DNA of 64,000 nucleotides from Helicobacter sp. 16-1353 (GTDB lineage Bacteria > Campylobacterota > Campylobacteria > Campylobacterales > Helicobacteraceae). Made by a program: the position numbers and the translations under genes. The notes under the pieces are model-generated. The model was not told the DNA's origin and searched no databases. It was given only the letters and a program-made list of their open reading frames with translations. Shown here piece after piece: positions 55,366 through 64,000 of the stretch (positions are counted from its first letter, which is position 1; each line of letters begins with the position of its first letter). The DNA lies in assembly GCF_003288815.1 (NCBI RefSeq), contig NZ_NHYM01000001.1, forward strand, positions 62,001-126,000, given 5' to 3'.

Positions 55366-57621
55366 ATGAAAGTTATTATTTTAATATGTATGTTGAGTGT
55401 GTTTGCAATTTCTAGTGAAATAAAATCCATACAATACGATGGATTAATTAGAATGTCAAACTTAATTGCAAATGAAATATCAGGTTTAAAGATAGGAGAG
55501 AATCTAGATTATAAAAAGGTAAATGACGCTATACTCGCATTTTATAAGCAAGATTATTTTGATGATATTTATGTGGATTTTAATGATGGGGTATTAACCT
55601 TTCACTTTACAGAAAAACCCAGTATAAGCAACATTGAGATAAAAGGCTATGGTAGCGAAACAGAAACACAAGAGATAGAAAAACTAATAGGCATTAAAAA
55701 AGGTGATACCTATGATGTTTATAAAGAAAAATATGCAAAACAAGTCATTATTAACGCATTAGAAGAAAAAGGATTATATGGCTCTATTGTTGAAATCGAT
55801 AGTGTAAGAATAGAAGATTCCGTAAGCCTTATTTTTAATGTCAATAAAGGTGAGAATATCATTATAAGAAAAGCTGTTTATGAGGGTGCTACGATTGATA
55901 AAGATGATTTAGAATCTTTAAGTGCAAATAAGGAGCGACATAGTTGGCTAGGCTGGCTTCCGTGGTGGAGTAGCGGAGAGCTTAAAGCAAAAGAATTAGA
56001 ATATGATAATCTAAGAATCCAAGATGTTTATATGCGTAAAGGTTATTTAGATGCCATTATATCAACCCCACTTGTGAGTGCGGATTTTACAAATTACAAT
56101 GCAATTCTAATGTATAAAATTATCGAAGGTAAGCGATACAAGGTAAGTGGAGTAGAAATAAGAAAAAATGATGATGTTGAAGATATATTTCCAATAGAAG
56201 ATTTGAATGATTTAGTAGATATTAAAGAAGATGAATATTTTAATATCGAGAGTGTTAGAAAAGATATTGAAGTGATAAAATCTCACATTATGGATAAAGG
56301 CTATGCATATGCGAGAATAGCACCTGATTTAGATAAAAATGAGGAAGAAGAAAAAGTCAAAGTAATATATAGCATTGATATTGGTAAGAAAGTTACAATT
56401 AATGATGTAGTTATCACAGGAAATACTGTGAGTGCCGATAGAATTATACGAAGAGAAATGCTAATCGCCCCCGGAGATACCTATAGCATTACAGATATAC
56501 GAAAGAGTGAAAATGCTCTTCGCCGAAGTGGATTCTTCGATAAGGTAACGATAAGTGAGATTCGAACGGGCGAAGATTCTATGAATCTGCTTGTCGAAGT
56601 GCAAGAGGGACGAACAGGCGAAGTAATGTTTGGGCTTGGATATGGAAGCTATGATAAGCTAATGATAAATGCCACTTTGCGAGAGCGGAATCTATTTGGA
56701 ACTGGTATCAATGTGCAATTATATGTAAATTGGAGTAAATATACACAACTTTATAATATCGGACTTACAAATCCTAGAATCTTAGATTCTGCATATAGTG
56801 CATCGATTAATCTATATAAAAGTTATTTTGATAATTATGATTATATTGAGAATACAACGGGATTCAATTTCTCTGTAGGACGAAATCTAACAGATACTCT
56901 AAGCGTTAATCTCACTTACGAATTAGCAAAAACACATATAAGTGATTTTACTGATATGTATAATGAGATATTCTATTCGCAATATTTTCCTAGACAAGGA
57001 ATACTAAAAAGTGCATTAACGCCCGGAATATATTTCGACAACACAGATGATTATTATTTCCCTAAAAATGGTGCGATTTTACAAGCTAGTTCTGAGTTCG
57101 CAGGACTTGGTGGAGATGCAGATTATATAAAATTATATGGGAAAGCAGGGTTTTATTATTATCTAAAAAATATTATTGATTTTGATTTGATTTTACGATA
57201 TAAGGCACAAGTCGGGGCAATATTTGGCGATACTATGGATATGAATAATGGCTACAAAGGCGTTCCAATAACAAATACATTCTATATGGGTGGAATTGGA
57301 ACGGTTAGAGGATATACGACATATTCATTAACACCAAGAGATAGAAATGGCTTAAGAATTGGTGGAAATTATATTTTTGCAAATTCTGTTGAAGTTAGCT
57401 ATGGTTTATTAGAGGCGATAAATATGCGTGTGTCGGCATTTTTTGATTATGGTATGATTGGTGTAAAAAGATTTGATGAAATAGCAAGAATGTCTTGGGG
57501 ACTCGCTTTAGAGTGGGTTTCTCCAATTGGTCCTCTAGTATTCGTATTCCCATTTGCGATAAATCCACAAGAGGGCGATGATATATCACGATTTGAATTT
57601 ACTATGGGAACGAGATTCTAG
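55366..57621 (+). CDS. bamA: Outer-membrane protein assembly factor BamA
   Basis: 751 residues. A signal peptide (MKVIILICMLSVFAISS) precedes five POTRA-like units to about residue 400 (each with a pattern such as VTINDVVITGNTVSADRIIRREMLIAPGD), then the C-terminal 16-stranded barrel. The barrel includes GGIGTVRGYTTYSLTPRD, the conserved VRGY motif of loop 6, and the last strand ends with an aromatic Phe (FEFTMGTRF), the beta-signal. It is the core of the BAM complex and essential. Followed after 21 bp by mqnC. Confidence 0.95.
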   Translation: MKVIILICMLSVFAISSEIKSIQYDGLIRMSNLIANEISGLKIGENLDYKKVNDAILAFYKQDYFDDIYVDFNDGVLTFHFTEKPSISNIEIKGYGSETETQEIEKLIGIKKGDTYDVYKEKYAKQVIINALEEKGLYGSIVEIDSVRIEDSVSLIFNVNKGENIIIRKAVYEGATIDKDDLESLSANKERHSWLGWLPWWSSGELKAKELEYDNLRIQDVYMRKGYLDAIISTPLVSADFTNYNAILMYKIIEGKRYKVSGVEIRKNDDVEDIFPIEDLNDLVDIKEDEYFNIESVRKDIEVIKSHIMDKGYAYARIAPDLDKNEEEEKVKVIYSIDIGKKVTINDVVITGNTVSADRIIRREMLIAPGDTYSITDIRKSENALRRSGFFDKVTISEIRTGEDSMNLLVEVQEGRTGEVMFGLGYGSYDKLMINATLRERNLFGTGINVQLYVNWSKYTQLYNIGLTNPRILDSAYSASINLYKSYFDNYDYIENTTGFNFSVGRNLTDTLSVNLTYELAKTHISDFTDMYNEIFYSQYFPRQGILKSALTPGIYFDNTDDYYFPKNGAILQASSEFAGLGGDADYIKLYGKAGFYYYLKNIIDFDLILRYKAQVGAIFGDTMDMNNGYKGVPITNTFYMGGIGTVRGYTTYSLTPRDRNGLRIGGNYIFANSVEVSYGLLEAINMRVSAFFDYGMIGVKRFDEIARMSWGLALEWVSPIGPLVFVFPFAINPQEGDDISRFEFTMGTRF

Positions 57622-57642
57622 GCAATATTTGTAAGGAAATAT

Positions 57643-58689
57643 ATGAAGCGAATAAATGATAATGAGATTTTAAAAGAGATTGAAAATACACCACTAAAAG
57701 AGCTAGGGCGTAAAGCCTATGAGGTGAAAAATGAGCTTCACAGCGATAAAATCGCCACTTTTGTAATTGATAGAAATATCAACTACACGAATATTTGCTG
57801 GGTGGATTGTAAATTTTGTGCTTTTAAGCGAAGAATAAATGAGGAAAATAGTTATATTTTAAGTTTTGAAGAAATAGATTCTAAGATTGATGAATTAATC
57901 GCAATTGGTGGCACACAGATACTTTTCCAAGGTGGCGTTCACCCAACTTTGAAGCTAGAGTGGTATGAAAAGCTAGTCTCTCACATTCACACCAAATATC
58001 CAAATATCACCATTCACGGCTTTTCGGCAATTGAAATTGATTATATCGCTAAAATCTCCAAGCTTAGCGTAAAAGAAACGCTTGAGGCGTTGAAAAATGC
58101 AGGGCTAAGCTCTATTCCGGGAGCTGGAGCGGAGATTTTAAGCGATAGGGTGCGAGATATAATCGCTCCAAAAAAGCTAGATTCTAGTGAATGGATTGAG
58201 ATTCACAGAACCGCACATTATTTGGATATGAAAACGACGGCTACGATGATGTTTGGTAGCATTGAAAATAATAGCGATATTGTCGAGCATTTTAAGCGAA
58301 TTAGAGACTTACAAGATGAAACAAATGGATTTAGAGCATTTATCTTGTGGAGTTTTCAGCCAGATAATACGCCCTTAAAAAGAGAGATTCCACATTTGCA
58401 AAAGGCTAGTTCAAATCGCTATTTAAGGCTTTTAAGTGCGAGTAGAATCTATTTAGATAATTTTAAAAATATCCAAAGTTCGTGGGTTACGCAAGGAAAA
58501 TTTATAGGACAATTGGCGTTAAATTTTGGTGCTAATGATTTAGGAAGCACAATGATGGAAGAAAATGTCGTGGCAAGTGCAGGTGCTACAAACTCGATGA
58601 ATACGCAAGAATTAATAAAAGTAATTCGTGATGCAGGGGAGATTCCAGCGATTCGCGACACGGCGTATAATATTTTAAAAATATGTTAG
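57643..58689 (+). CDS. mqnC: Dehypoxanthine futalosine cyclase MqnC
   Basis: 348 residues, radical SAM. Cluster ligands are in NICWVDCKFCAFKR (CxxxCxxC). ILFQGGVHPTLKLEWYEKL, HGFSAIEIDYIAK, GLSSIPGAGAEILSDRVR and the C-terminal GSTMMEENVVASAGATNS are characteristic of MqnC. It cyclises dehypoxanthine futalosine in the menaquinone pathway used by Campylobacterota instead of the Men pathway. In H. pylori it lies beside the same M16-like gene as here. Confidence 0.95.
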   Translation: MKRINDNEILKEIENTPLKELGRKAYEVKNELHSDKIATFVIDRNINYTNICWVDCKFCAFKRRINEENSYILSFEEIDSKIDELIAIGGTQILFQGGVHPTLKLEWYEKLVSHIHTKYPNITIHGFSAIEIDYIAKISKLSVKETLEALKNAGLSSIPGAGAEILSDRVRDIIAPKKLDSSEWIEIHRTAHYLDMKTTATMMFGSIENNSDIVEHFKRIRDLQDETNGFRAFILWSFQPDNTPLKREIPHLQKASSNRYLRLLSASRIYLDNFKNIQSSWVTQGKFIGQLALNFGANDLGSTMMEENVVASAGATNSMNTQELIKVIRDAGEIPAIRDTAYNILKIC

Positions 58690-58698
58690 GAGAAAAGT

Positions 58699-59997
58699 TT
58701 GCGACGATTGTTATTATTTATTTTTTTTAGTATTAGTTTAGTAAAAGGGGACGAAGTGGCACAAAATAGCTTAACATACTTACATATCAAAGATACTAGG
58801 ATTCCTGTGATTTTCGAGGATTCTAATATGCTTCCAATTGGTTTTATTAGGGTTATATTTAATGGCGGAGGAAGTATATTTGAACCAAAAGTTGGTTTAT
58901 CTTCATTTAGTGCAGATTTACTAGAGCGAGGAACTCATAAAAAAGGGGAATACAAATTCGCATATGAGTTAGAATCCAATGCTATAGGATTAAATGTAAA
59001 TAATGGAATGGAAAGTTTTGGTTTTAGCTTGGAGTTTATAAAACAAAAAGAAGATAAAGCGATAAAGCTTTTAGGTGAGCTTTTAAGCGACCCAAATTTT
59101 ACAAATGAGGCATTTAATCAAACTAAATTAAATATTACTAGCTATATTCTTAGCAAAGAAAATGATTTTGATTATATTGCGCAAAATAACCTAAATAAGC
59201 TTATTTTCAAAGGCACTCCATTGGAGAATCCACCATTAGGAGATATTAATAGTATAGATAAAATAACACTAAATGATGTTAAAGATTTCTTACAAAAAAT
59301 ACTCGTATTAGATAATATAGTAATACTAATCGGTGGAGATATAGAGCTAGAAAAAACAAAGCAAAAATTACAATCTATCTTGGAGTTTTTACCAAAAGGC
59401 GAGAAATATAAAAGTAAAAAATATTATCCTACAGAAAATATTGGCGAAATAACAGCAATCAAACCTACGCAACAAGCATATATTTATTTTGCTTCTCCAT
59501 TTTACTTTGATAATTATGAAAATAGTTTGCATAAAGCACAAGTTATGAGTTTTATTATGGGTAGTTCTGGATTTGGCTCAAGGATTATGGAAGAAATAAG
59601 AGTAAAAAGAGGACTTGCATATTCGGTATATTTTTACAATGTAATAAATAATGTAACTTCGCATACAATGGGATATTTGCAAACAAATCTTGAAAATAAA
59701 GATGAGGCAATCAATGCTATAAAAGAAACAATTGCTACATTTATCAAAGATAGTGTTACAAAAGAGGAATTAGATAGTGCAAAGGCATATATTCTTGGTT
59801 CAAGGGTATTAAGCGATGAGACATTAAGCCAGAGATTAAATAAAAAATATATAAATTTTCATCGTGGTTTGAGCCTTGATTACGACAAGGTGCTAACAAA
59901 GAAAATAGAAAACCTAAGCTTAGATGAATTAAATGATTATATAAAATCCCACAAAGAAGTGAATAATTTAAGTTTCAGCATAGTAGTAGATAAATGA
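58699..59997 (+). CDS. M16-family peptidase homologue without the zinc motif
   Basis: 432 residues with a signal peptide (MRRLLLFIFFSISLVKG). Two M16 repeats are recognisable (IFNGGGSIFEPKVGLSSFSADLLERGTHKKG in the first; SFIMGSSGFGSRIMEEIRVKRGLAYSVYFY in the second). The HxxEH zinc site expected after the Gly-Leu of the first repeat is replaced by SSFSADLLERG, so it is a non-catalytic M16 member, like H. pylori HP0657. Such proteins may pair with an active subunit elsewhere. Start is TTG 58699. Ends with a 4 bp overlap with recG. Confidence 0.85.
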   Translation: MRRLLLFIFFSISLVKGDEVAQNSLTYLHIKDTRIPVIFEDSNMLPIGFIRVIFNGGGSIFEPKVGLSSFSADLLERGTHKKGEYKFAYELESNAIGLNVNNGMESFGFSLEFIKQKEDKAIKLLGELLSDPNFTNEAFNQTKLNITSYILSKENDFDYIAQNNLNKLIFKGTPLENPPLGDINSIDKITLNDVKDFLQKILVLDNIVILIGGDIELEKTKQKLQSILEFLPKGEKYKSKKYYPTENIGEITAIKPTQQAYIYFASPFYFDNYENSLHKAQVMSFIMGSSGFGSRIMEEIRVKRGLAYSVYFYNVINNVTSHTMGYLQTNLENKDEAINAIKETIATFIKDSVTKEELDSAKAYILGSRVLSDETLSQRLNKKYINFHRGLSLDYDKVLTKKIENLSLDELNDYIKSHKEVNNLSFSIVVDK

Positions 59998-61796
59998 CAC
60001 GATTAGCGAAAATAGGCATTTCAAACCTATTTGAAGCTATATTATTTACACCAAAATCTTATACAAATACAACGATACTTCATAGTTTAGATAAGGATTC
60101 TATCAATGAAGGTGTGCTAAAAATAAAAATCTTACACAAAAAACAAATGGGTAGAATCCTAAAATATGAAGCCCTTATAATAGATTTTGATGAAATGTTA
60201 GAAATCACTATTTTTAACGCAAAGCCTTTTCATAACAAGATTTTCCCCATAGATAAAGAAATATACATTTTAGGTCGCTTTGAGTTTAATGCAATATGGC
60301 GTATAACACAACCAAAAATAGCTACAAATATTAATAAAATTGTTATGAATTTTCCAACTATAAAAATGCAAAATAATAATCTTAATGATATATTTCGTGA
60401 GATTATAAATAAAGATGATTTATCGAAGTTAGGATTCACAAATGAGATAATAGATAGCATTTATACTATATTCCACCCAGAATCTTCACAAGATTATTTA
60501 AAAGAATTTATAAAATACAAAGGGCTTTTTGGTAAATACCTAAATGCAGTAAAATTTGTAGAAATTTTTTATCATATGAAATTACTACGAAGCAAAAAAA
60601 CAATCTTTAATTCTCTAAATAAGCTTGATGGAAATTATGTGGATTTTATAAAATCTCTCCCTTTCGCTCTTACAAAAGGACAACAAAATTGCATCGATAC
60701 TTTGCACTCCAAGCTAAATTCACTACAAGCAACTCGCTGCGTGGTAATGGGAGATGTTGGCTGTGGCAAAACTATTGTAATTTTGGCTTGTGTGATGATG
60801 GCATATCCTAGAAAATCTATACTTTTAGCACCTACAACGATTTTAGCTCGCCAACTCTATAATGAAGCAAAAAAATTCCTGCCTAGCTTTGTCAATGTTG
60901 GAATTGTTATAAAAGATGATAAACTTCCAAATTGCGATTTTCTCATAGGAACACATTCGCTTTTATATAAGAATCTGGAATCTTTTAGTTTATTTATGAC
61001 TGATGAACAACATCGCTTTGGGACAAATCAAAGATTAAGATTAGAAAAAATGCTTGAAATTGATGGCAAAAAGCCGCATAATATTCAGTTCTCAGCTACA
61101 CCCATTCCACGCACAATGGCGATGATTGAATCGAATCTAGTTGATTTTTGCAATATTTATGATTTGCCATTTGAGAAAAATATCGATACTAAAATCATCT
61201 CAAAAGTTGATTTCCCCGCACTTTTAAACCATATCAAAAATGATATTTTAGAAAAAAAGCAAGTAGCCATTATCTACCCACTTGTTGAAAAAAGCGATTC
61301 CATTGGTTACCAATCTATTGAAGAGGGGCTTCCCTTTTGGCAGAAAAACTTTAAAAATGTTTATTCAACGCACGGAAAAGACAAGCAAAAAGAGGAGATT
61401 ATAGAGGAATTTAGGGAGAGCGGAGATATTTTAATCGCCACGACTTTATTTGAAGTGGGGATTTCACTTCCTAGATTATCAAGTATTATCATCGTTGGGG
61501 CGGAGCGATTGGGCTTTGCTACGCTTCATCAACTTCGAGGGCGAGTAAGTAGAAATGGACTTAAGGGATATTGCTTTTTATATACGAATAGGGCGGATTC
61601 TGCGAGATTAAAAGATTTTATAAATACCACAAATGGATTTGAGATTGCCGAGTTGGATTTAAAATATAGAAATAGTGGGGATTTATTGCGCGGGATTCGG
61701 CAAAGTGGGTATCAATTCAAATATTTTGATATTGTTGTTGATAAAGAAATAGTAAAAGACGCACAAATATTATTAGATAAATCTCTTAAAGAATAA
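59994..61796 (+). CDS. recG: ATP-dependent DNA helicase RecG
   Basis: 600 residues. Wedge/OB domain in the first 160 residues, then helicase domains: Walker A VVMGDVGCGKTIVIL, Ia LLAPTTILARQLYNE, GTHSLLYKNL, box II MTDEQHRFGTNQR, III QFSATPIPRTMAM, then SGDILIATTLFEVGISLPRLSSIIIVGAERLGFATLHQLRGRVSRNG. RecG remodels stalled forks and branch structures. The ATG overlaps the M16 stop by 4 bp. The last third has more G/C-ending codons than the first. Confidence 0.95.
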   Translation: MTRLAKIGISNLFEAILFTPKSYTNTTILHSLDKDSINEGVLKIKILHKKQMGRILKYEALIIDFDEMLEITIFNAKPFHNKIFPIDKEIYILGRFEFNAIWRITQPKIATNINKIVMNFPTIKMQNNNLNDIFREIINKDDLSKLGFTNEIIDSIYTIFHPESSQDYLKEFIKYKGLFGKYLNAVKFVEIFYHMKLLRSKKTIFNSLNKLDGNYVDFIKSLPFALTKGQQNCIDTLHSKLNSLQATRCVVMGDVGCGKTIVILACVMMAYPRKSILLAPTTILARQLYNEAKKFLPSFVNVGIVIKDDKLPNCDFLIGTHSLLYKNLESFSLFMTDEQHRFGTNQRLRLEKMLEIDGKKPHNIQFSATPIPRTMAMIESNLVDFCNIYDLPFEKNIDTKIISKVDFPALLNHIKNDILEKKQVAIIYPLVEKSDSIGYQSIEEGLPFWQKNFKNVYSTHGKDKQKEEIIEEFRESGDILIATTLFEVGISLPRLSSIIIVGAERLGFATLHQLRGRVSRNGLKGYCFLYTNRADSARLKDFINTTNGFEIAELDLKYRNSGDLLRGIRQSGYQFKYFDIVVDKEIVKDAQILLDKSLKE

Positions 61797-61799
61797 ATA

Positions 61800-62807
61800 A
61801 TGAAAATAGCCATTGAAGCGAGTGTCCTTACATATCCAAACACAGGCGTAGCTAAAAGTCTGCTAAATCTAATGCAACATATAGAATATGATGTAGAGTT
61901 TGTTTTATTTACCCAAGAATCTAGACCTTTGCAATGTCTGCCAAACTTCCCTTTTAAGCTCATTAGATATAGTGATTATGGGGGGGGGGAATTAGAATCT
62001 TGTGATTTTATCCACTATCATTGGAATGGTGGAATCTTGCCACAATTTAAACAAAATATCTTAATGATACACGATGTTTTGCCACTTATATTAAATAGAA
62101 ATCCATTTAGAAAATACAAATATCACAAATATATCAATACCCAAATTAAATTAGCCAAAATCATTCTAACGCCAAGCGAATATTCAAAATCGCAAATTAT
62201 GCGGTATTTTAAGCCCAAAAAGCCGATATTTGTCATTCCACACGGAGTAGATAATATCTCAAAACCAACACAAAAGCGTGAAAATTATTATATTTATGTT
62301 GGCGGATACGACCCAAGAAAGGGCTTAGTTTATCTATTGCGGACATTTCTAGAATCCAAAATAAAACGAAAATTAATATTTGTAGGAGAAATCAAATATT
62401 TTTCCAAAGAGTTTGAAAACCTAGCCAAAATAGCAGAATCTAAGCAGGTATTAAAACAAGTTGGGTATGTGAGTGATGAGGATTTAAGAGGATTGTTATC
62501 AAATGCAAAGGCGTTAATTTACCCATCGAAATTTGAGGGATTTGGACTGCCTACATTAGAGGCGATGGCACTTGGGACGCCCGTCTTAACCACAGCATTT
62601 TCAAGCATTAAGGAAGTATGTGGGGAAGCAGCAATGTATTTTAATCCTGATATAAAAAAGAGTTTGGAAATGGCATTATATGAGTTTGAATCCAATCCCA
62701 AAATATCACAGAATCTAATTAAATATGGTTATAAAAATATTGCTAGATTTAGTTGGAAAAATAGTGCAAAAAAATATATGGAGATTCTAAGAAATAATAT
62801 CACTTAA
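61800..62807 (+). CDS. GT4 glycosyltransferase, candidate phase-variable
   Basis: 335 residues, GT-B fold: NTGVAKSLLNLMQH, FIHYHWNGGILPQF, LTPSEYSKSQIMRYF, FVIPHGVDN, YYIYVGGYDPRKGLVYLL, LIYPSKFEGFGLPTLEAMALGTPVLT and CGEAAMYFNPD. Nucleotide-sugar donor and acceptor unknown; a mannosyl- or rhamnosyl-transferase for LPS is plausible. A G10 run at 61980-61989 codes for Gly-Gly-Gly-Glu; any one-base change would shift the frame about 60 residues into the protein. Starts 3 bp after recG. Confidence 0.85.
   Translation: MKIAIEASVLTYPNTGVAKSLLNLMQHIEYDVEFVLFTQESRPLQCLPNFPFKLIRYSDYGGGELESCDFIHYHWNGGILPQFKQNILMIHDVLPLILNRNPFRKYKYHKYINTQIKLAKIILTPSEYSKSQIMRYFKPKKPIFVIPHGVDNISKPTQKRENYYIYVGGYDPRKGLVYLLRTFLESKIKRKLIFVGEIKYFSKEFENLAKIAESKQVLKQVGYVSDEDLRGLLSNAKALIYPSKFEGFGLPTLEAMALGTPVLTTAFSSIKEVCGEAAMYFNPDIKKSLEMALYEFESNPKISQNLIKYGYKNIARFSWKNSAKKYMEILRNNIT
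61980..61989 (+). repeat. Poly-G tract (G10) in GT4 gene
   Basis: Ten consecutive G within codons for DY-GGG-E. The present length keeps the gene in frame. A likely slipped-strand phase-variation switch. Confidence 0.82.
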
Positions 62808-62864
62808 ACCACCTATTCAAATAATGATATAAACCTAAATATCTAATTAATCTATATTGCTTAA

Positions 62865-63055
62865 ATAGATTCTATTTAGATTCCGCATAAATTCCATAAA
62901 CTCCCCACACATAAGATTATGTAGATTCCATAAGATTCCAACGCAGATTTGCTAGATTTTATGCATGAATTCTAGATTCTGTCTAGATTCCACTTAGATT
63001 TTACGCACTAGATTCCCACGAATCCCACGCAGATTCCACACACTAGATTCGCTTA
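62865..63055. repeat. Intergenic GATTC array after the GT4 gene
   Basis: In the gap between the GT4 gene and the right-end membrane genes, about ten GATTC/GAATC motifs occur in 190 nt, almost all as GATTC on the + strand (AGATTCY) and often preceded by CTAGATTC. No gene is evident here. Confidence 0.7.
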
Positions 63056-63105
63056 TATTCCCCCATATTTTCCCCAAATCCCAAAAATCCAGCATATAAT
63101 CAAAT

Positions 63106-63179
63106 ATTAAGCAAGGGGGTAGAATTGATTTTTTAAAACAAGTTTTAAGCGACGCGATAAATTTTAAGAGAATGGGAAA
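63106..63179 (+). repeat. Duplicated leader, copy 1 (G5)
   Basis: TTAAGCAAGGGGG followed by TAGAATTGATTTTTTAAA and AGTTTTAAGCGACGCGATAA. The same order of sequence recurs at 63557. Read in frame with the next gene, it encodes IDFLKQVLSDAINFKRM. Confidence 0.75.
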
Positions 63180-63195
63180 TGAAAGGGGTGCAAAA

Positions 63196-63474
63196 ATGTC
63201 TGCAAAATTATTAAAAGCCATATTTATACTTATTATAGGTGCTGTGGGGACAATGCTACTTTGGGGAATCTACTTGGGTGTGATAAAACTAGGTCCATCG
63301 GCTGTAGCCACATCAGGCTCATCGGCTGGATTAGGTGCAATTATGCTTACCATAATGATATTAGGTTTGGCTTATGGAGTGTTTATCGCAATAAGAGCGA
63401 CATTCAGAGGAGTAAAGAATACATTCAAGGAAAAGCCCGACGATGAAGTGCAAACCGCCTCGCAAAATGGGTAA
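63196..63474 (+). CDS. Small two-segment membrane protein of unknown function
   Basis: 92 residues from ATG 63196. AAAGGGG lies 7-8 nt upstream, so this start is preferred to ATG 63172. Two hydrophobic segments: LLKAIFILIIGAVGTMLLWGI near the start and LGAIMLTIMILGLAYGVFIAI in the middle, then a basic to acidic cytosolic tail (FRGVKNTFKEKPDDEVQTASQ). No family recognised. The same frame is open upstream through the duplicated leader (see findings), so a longer protein starting at a non-AUG codon is possible. Confidence 0.65.
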   Translation: MSAKLLKAIFILIIGAVGTMLLWGIYLGVIKLGPSAVATSGSSAGLGAIMLTIMILGLAYGVFIAIRATFRGVKNTFKEKPDDEVQTASQNG

Positions 63475-63556
63475 GAAATCTAATATTTAGATAAGAATCT
63501 TAAGAATCCGCCAAGATTCTAAACTTCCACATTTTTAAGAATAGATTCAGCAAAAT

Positions 63557-63636
63557 ATAAGCAAGGGGGGGGGTAGAATTGATTTTTTTAAGCAAGTTTT
63601 AAGCGACGCGATAAGTTCTAAAAGAATGAGAAAATA
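63557..63636 (+). repeat. Duplicated leader, copy 2 (G9)
   Basis: Second copy of the 63106 element, with nine G (63565-63573) instead of five and a handful of substitutions. In the frame matching copy 1 it encodes IDFFKQVLSDAISSKRM before a stop, and is followed by AAAAGGAG and the DUF805 ATG. Confidence 0.75.
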
Positions 63637-63649
63637 AAAGGAGAAAAAA

Positions 63650-64000
63650 ATGTTTCTTATTATCGCAATATTTTATGGACTAAATGTGCTATCTACGGAA
63701 GGATTTGCGACTTTTAAGAGTGAAATGGGTAAATCTTGGAGTGAGTTTTGGGGGCAGGGGTTTGACTTTACGGGTAGAACGACAAGGAGAGAGTTTTTAC
63801 TAGCTTGTCTTTCAGTGCTGGTAAGGCTTCTTGTGATTGGCTGTGGTGTGATTATTCTACTCGCACTTATGGCTAATGGTGATGGCGGTGGCTTTTTGGG
63901 AGCAATTGGTGGCATTTTAGGAATAATTGGTAGTATGTTATTCATTGCTCTTATTGTGCCTACTCTTGCTATATTTGTCCGCAGATATAGAGATGTTGGG
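63650..64000 (+). CDS. DUF805-like membrane protein (partial, runs off the window)
   Basis: At least 117 residues, open to the last base. The start is ATG 63650 with AAAAGGAG about 6 nt upstream. After a hydrophobic N-terminus, the FDFTGRTTRREFLLACLSVL stretch matches the DUF805 opening (F-x-GR-x-xR-x-EF/Y), followed by two Gly-rich membrane segments and IFVRRYRDVG, a common DUF805 end of segment three (xRRLHDxG-like). Function of the family is unknown. It is 175 bp downstream of the small membrane gene and shares its leader sequence. Confidence 0.78.
   Translation, partial: MFLIIAIFYGLNVLSTEGFATFKSEMGKSWSEFWGQGFDFTGRTTRREFLLACLSVLVRLLVIGCGVIILLALMANGDGGGFLGAIGGILGIIGSMLFIALIVPTLAIFVRRYRDVG

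Overview
The window is a contiguous piece of an AT-rich epsilonproteobacterial chromosome, most likely an enterohepatic (non-pylori) Helicobacter. Evidence: a cholesterol alpha-glucosyltransferase homologue, a Csd6-type YkuD peptidase, MqnC of the futalosine pathway, Campylobacterota-type RpoD, RNase III and HslV proteins, and Helicobacter gene neighbourhoods (pdxJ-pdxA, fliW beside valS, a LapB-like gene followed by rnhA, rnc and aroC). I see no rRNA, tRNA, CRISPR array, insertion sequence or prophage. Almost all DNA is coding, in short co-oriented operons with overlapping or abutting genes.

Layout. 1-4.0 kb: end of pdxJ, pdxA, an unknown coiled-coil protein, then a minus-strand pair of lipoproteins (LpoB-like plus TPR-like partner). 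4.0-9.9 kb: rplI, the HslUV protease, era, a Tat-exported amidohydrolase and a Csd6-like peptidoglycan enzyme. 9.9-12.3 kb: fliW and a UvrD-like helicase on the minus strand. 12.4-20.6 kb: valS with three extra insertions, a degenerate rhodanese lipoprotein, a GtrB-like and a GtrII-like glycosyltransferase, and a convergent cholesterol glucosyltransferase. 20.7-32.8 kb: gatA, guaB, metX, xseB, a nitrilase-fold protein, rpoD, gdhA, panB and ruvB. 33-40 kb: a NosL-like protein, a gene-free 0.66 kb stretch, an AI-2E/PerM transporter, GNAT, an ATP-dependent DNA ligase, a carboxynorspermidine-synthase-like enzyme, a prepilin-like protein and a probable outer-membrane protein. 40-51.4 kb: copA, Bax-inhibitor-1, ThiD2, PhoH, tpx, a LapB-like gene, a fused RNase HI-RNase III gene, aroC, a TsdA-like dihaem cytochrome and gltS. 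51.4-55.3 kb (minus): tyrA, GT90, LysE, murG. 55.4-64 kb: bamA, mqnC, an M16-like protein, recG, a GT4 glycosyltransferase and two small membrane-protein genes behind a duplicated leader.

Three things stand out. First, a short motif, GATTC or its complement GAATC, forms dense arrays both between genes and as in-frame insertions inside at least eight proteins. It is usually read as Asp-Ser or Glu-Ser repeats, but in one valS insertion it is read in another frame as Asn-Pro/Asn-Leu, so the DNA motif itself may be what is maintained. Second, rnhA and rnc, normally neighbours, form one continuous reading frame with no internal start. Third, G9-G10 tracts lie in two glycosyltransferase genes, and the duplicated leader at the right end carries G5 and G9 in its two copies. 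These are candidate slipped-strand switches. Together they suggest a surface-glycan and envelope repertoire that can vary by phase, next to ordinary housekeeping operons.
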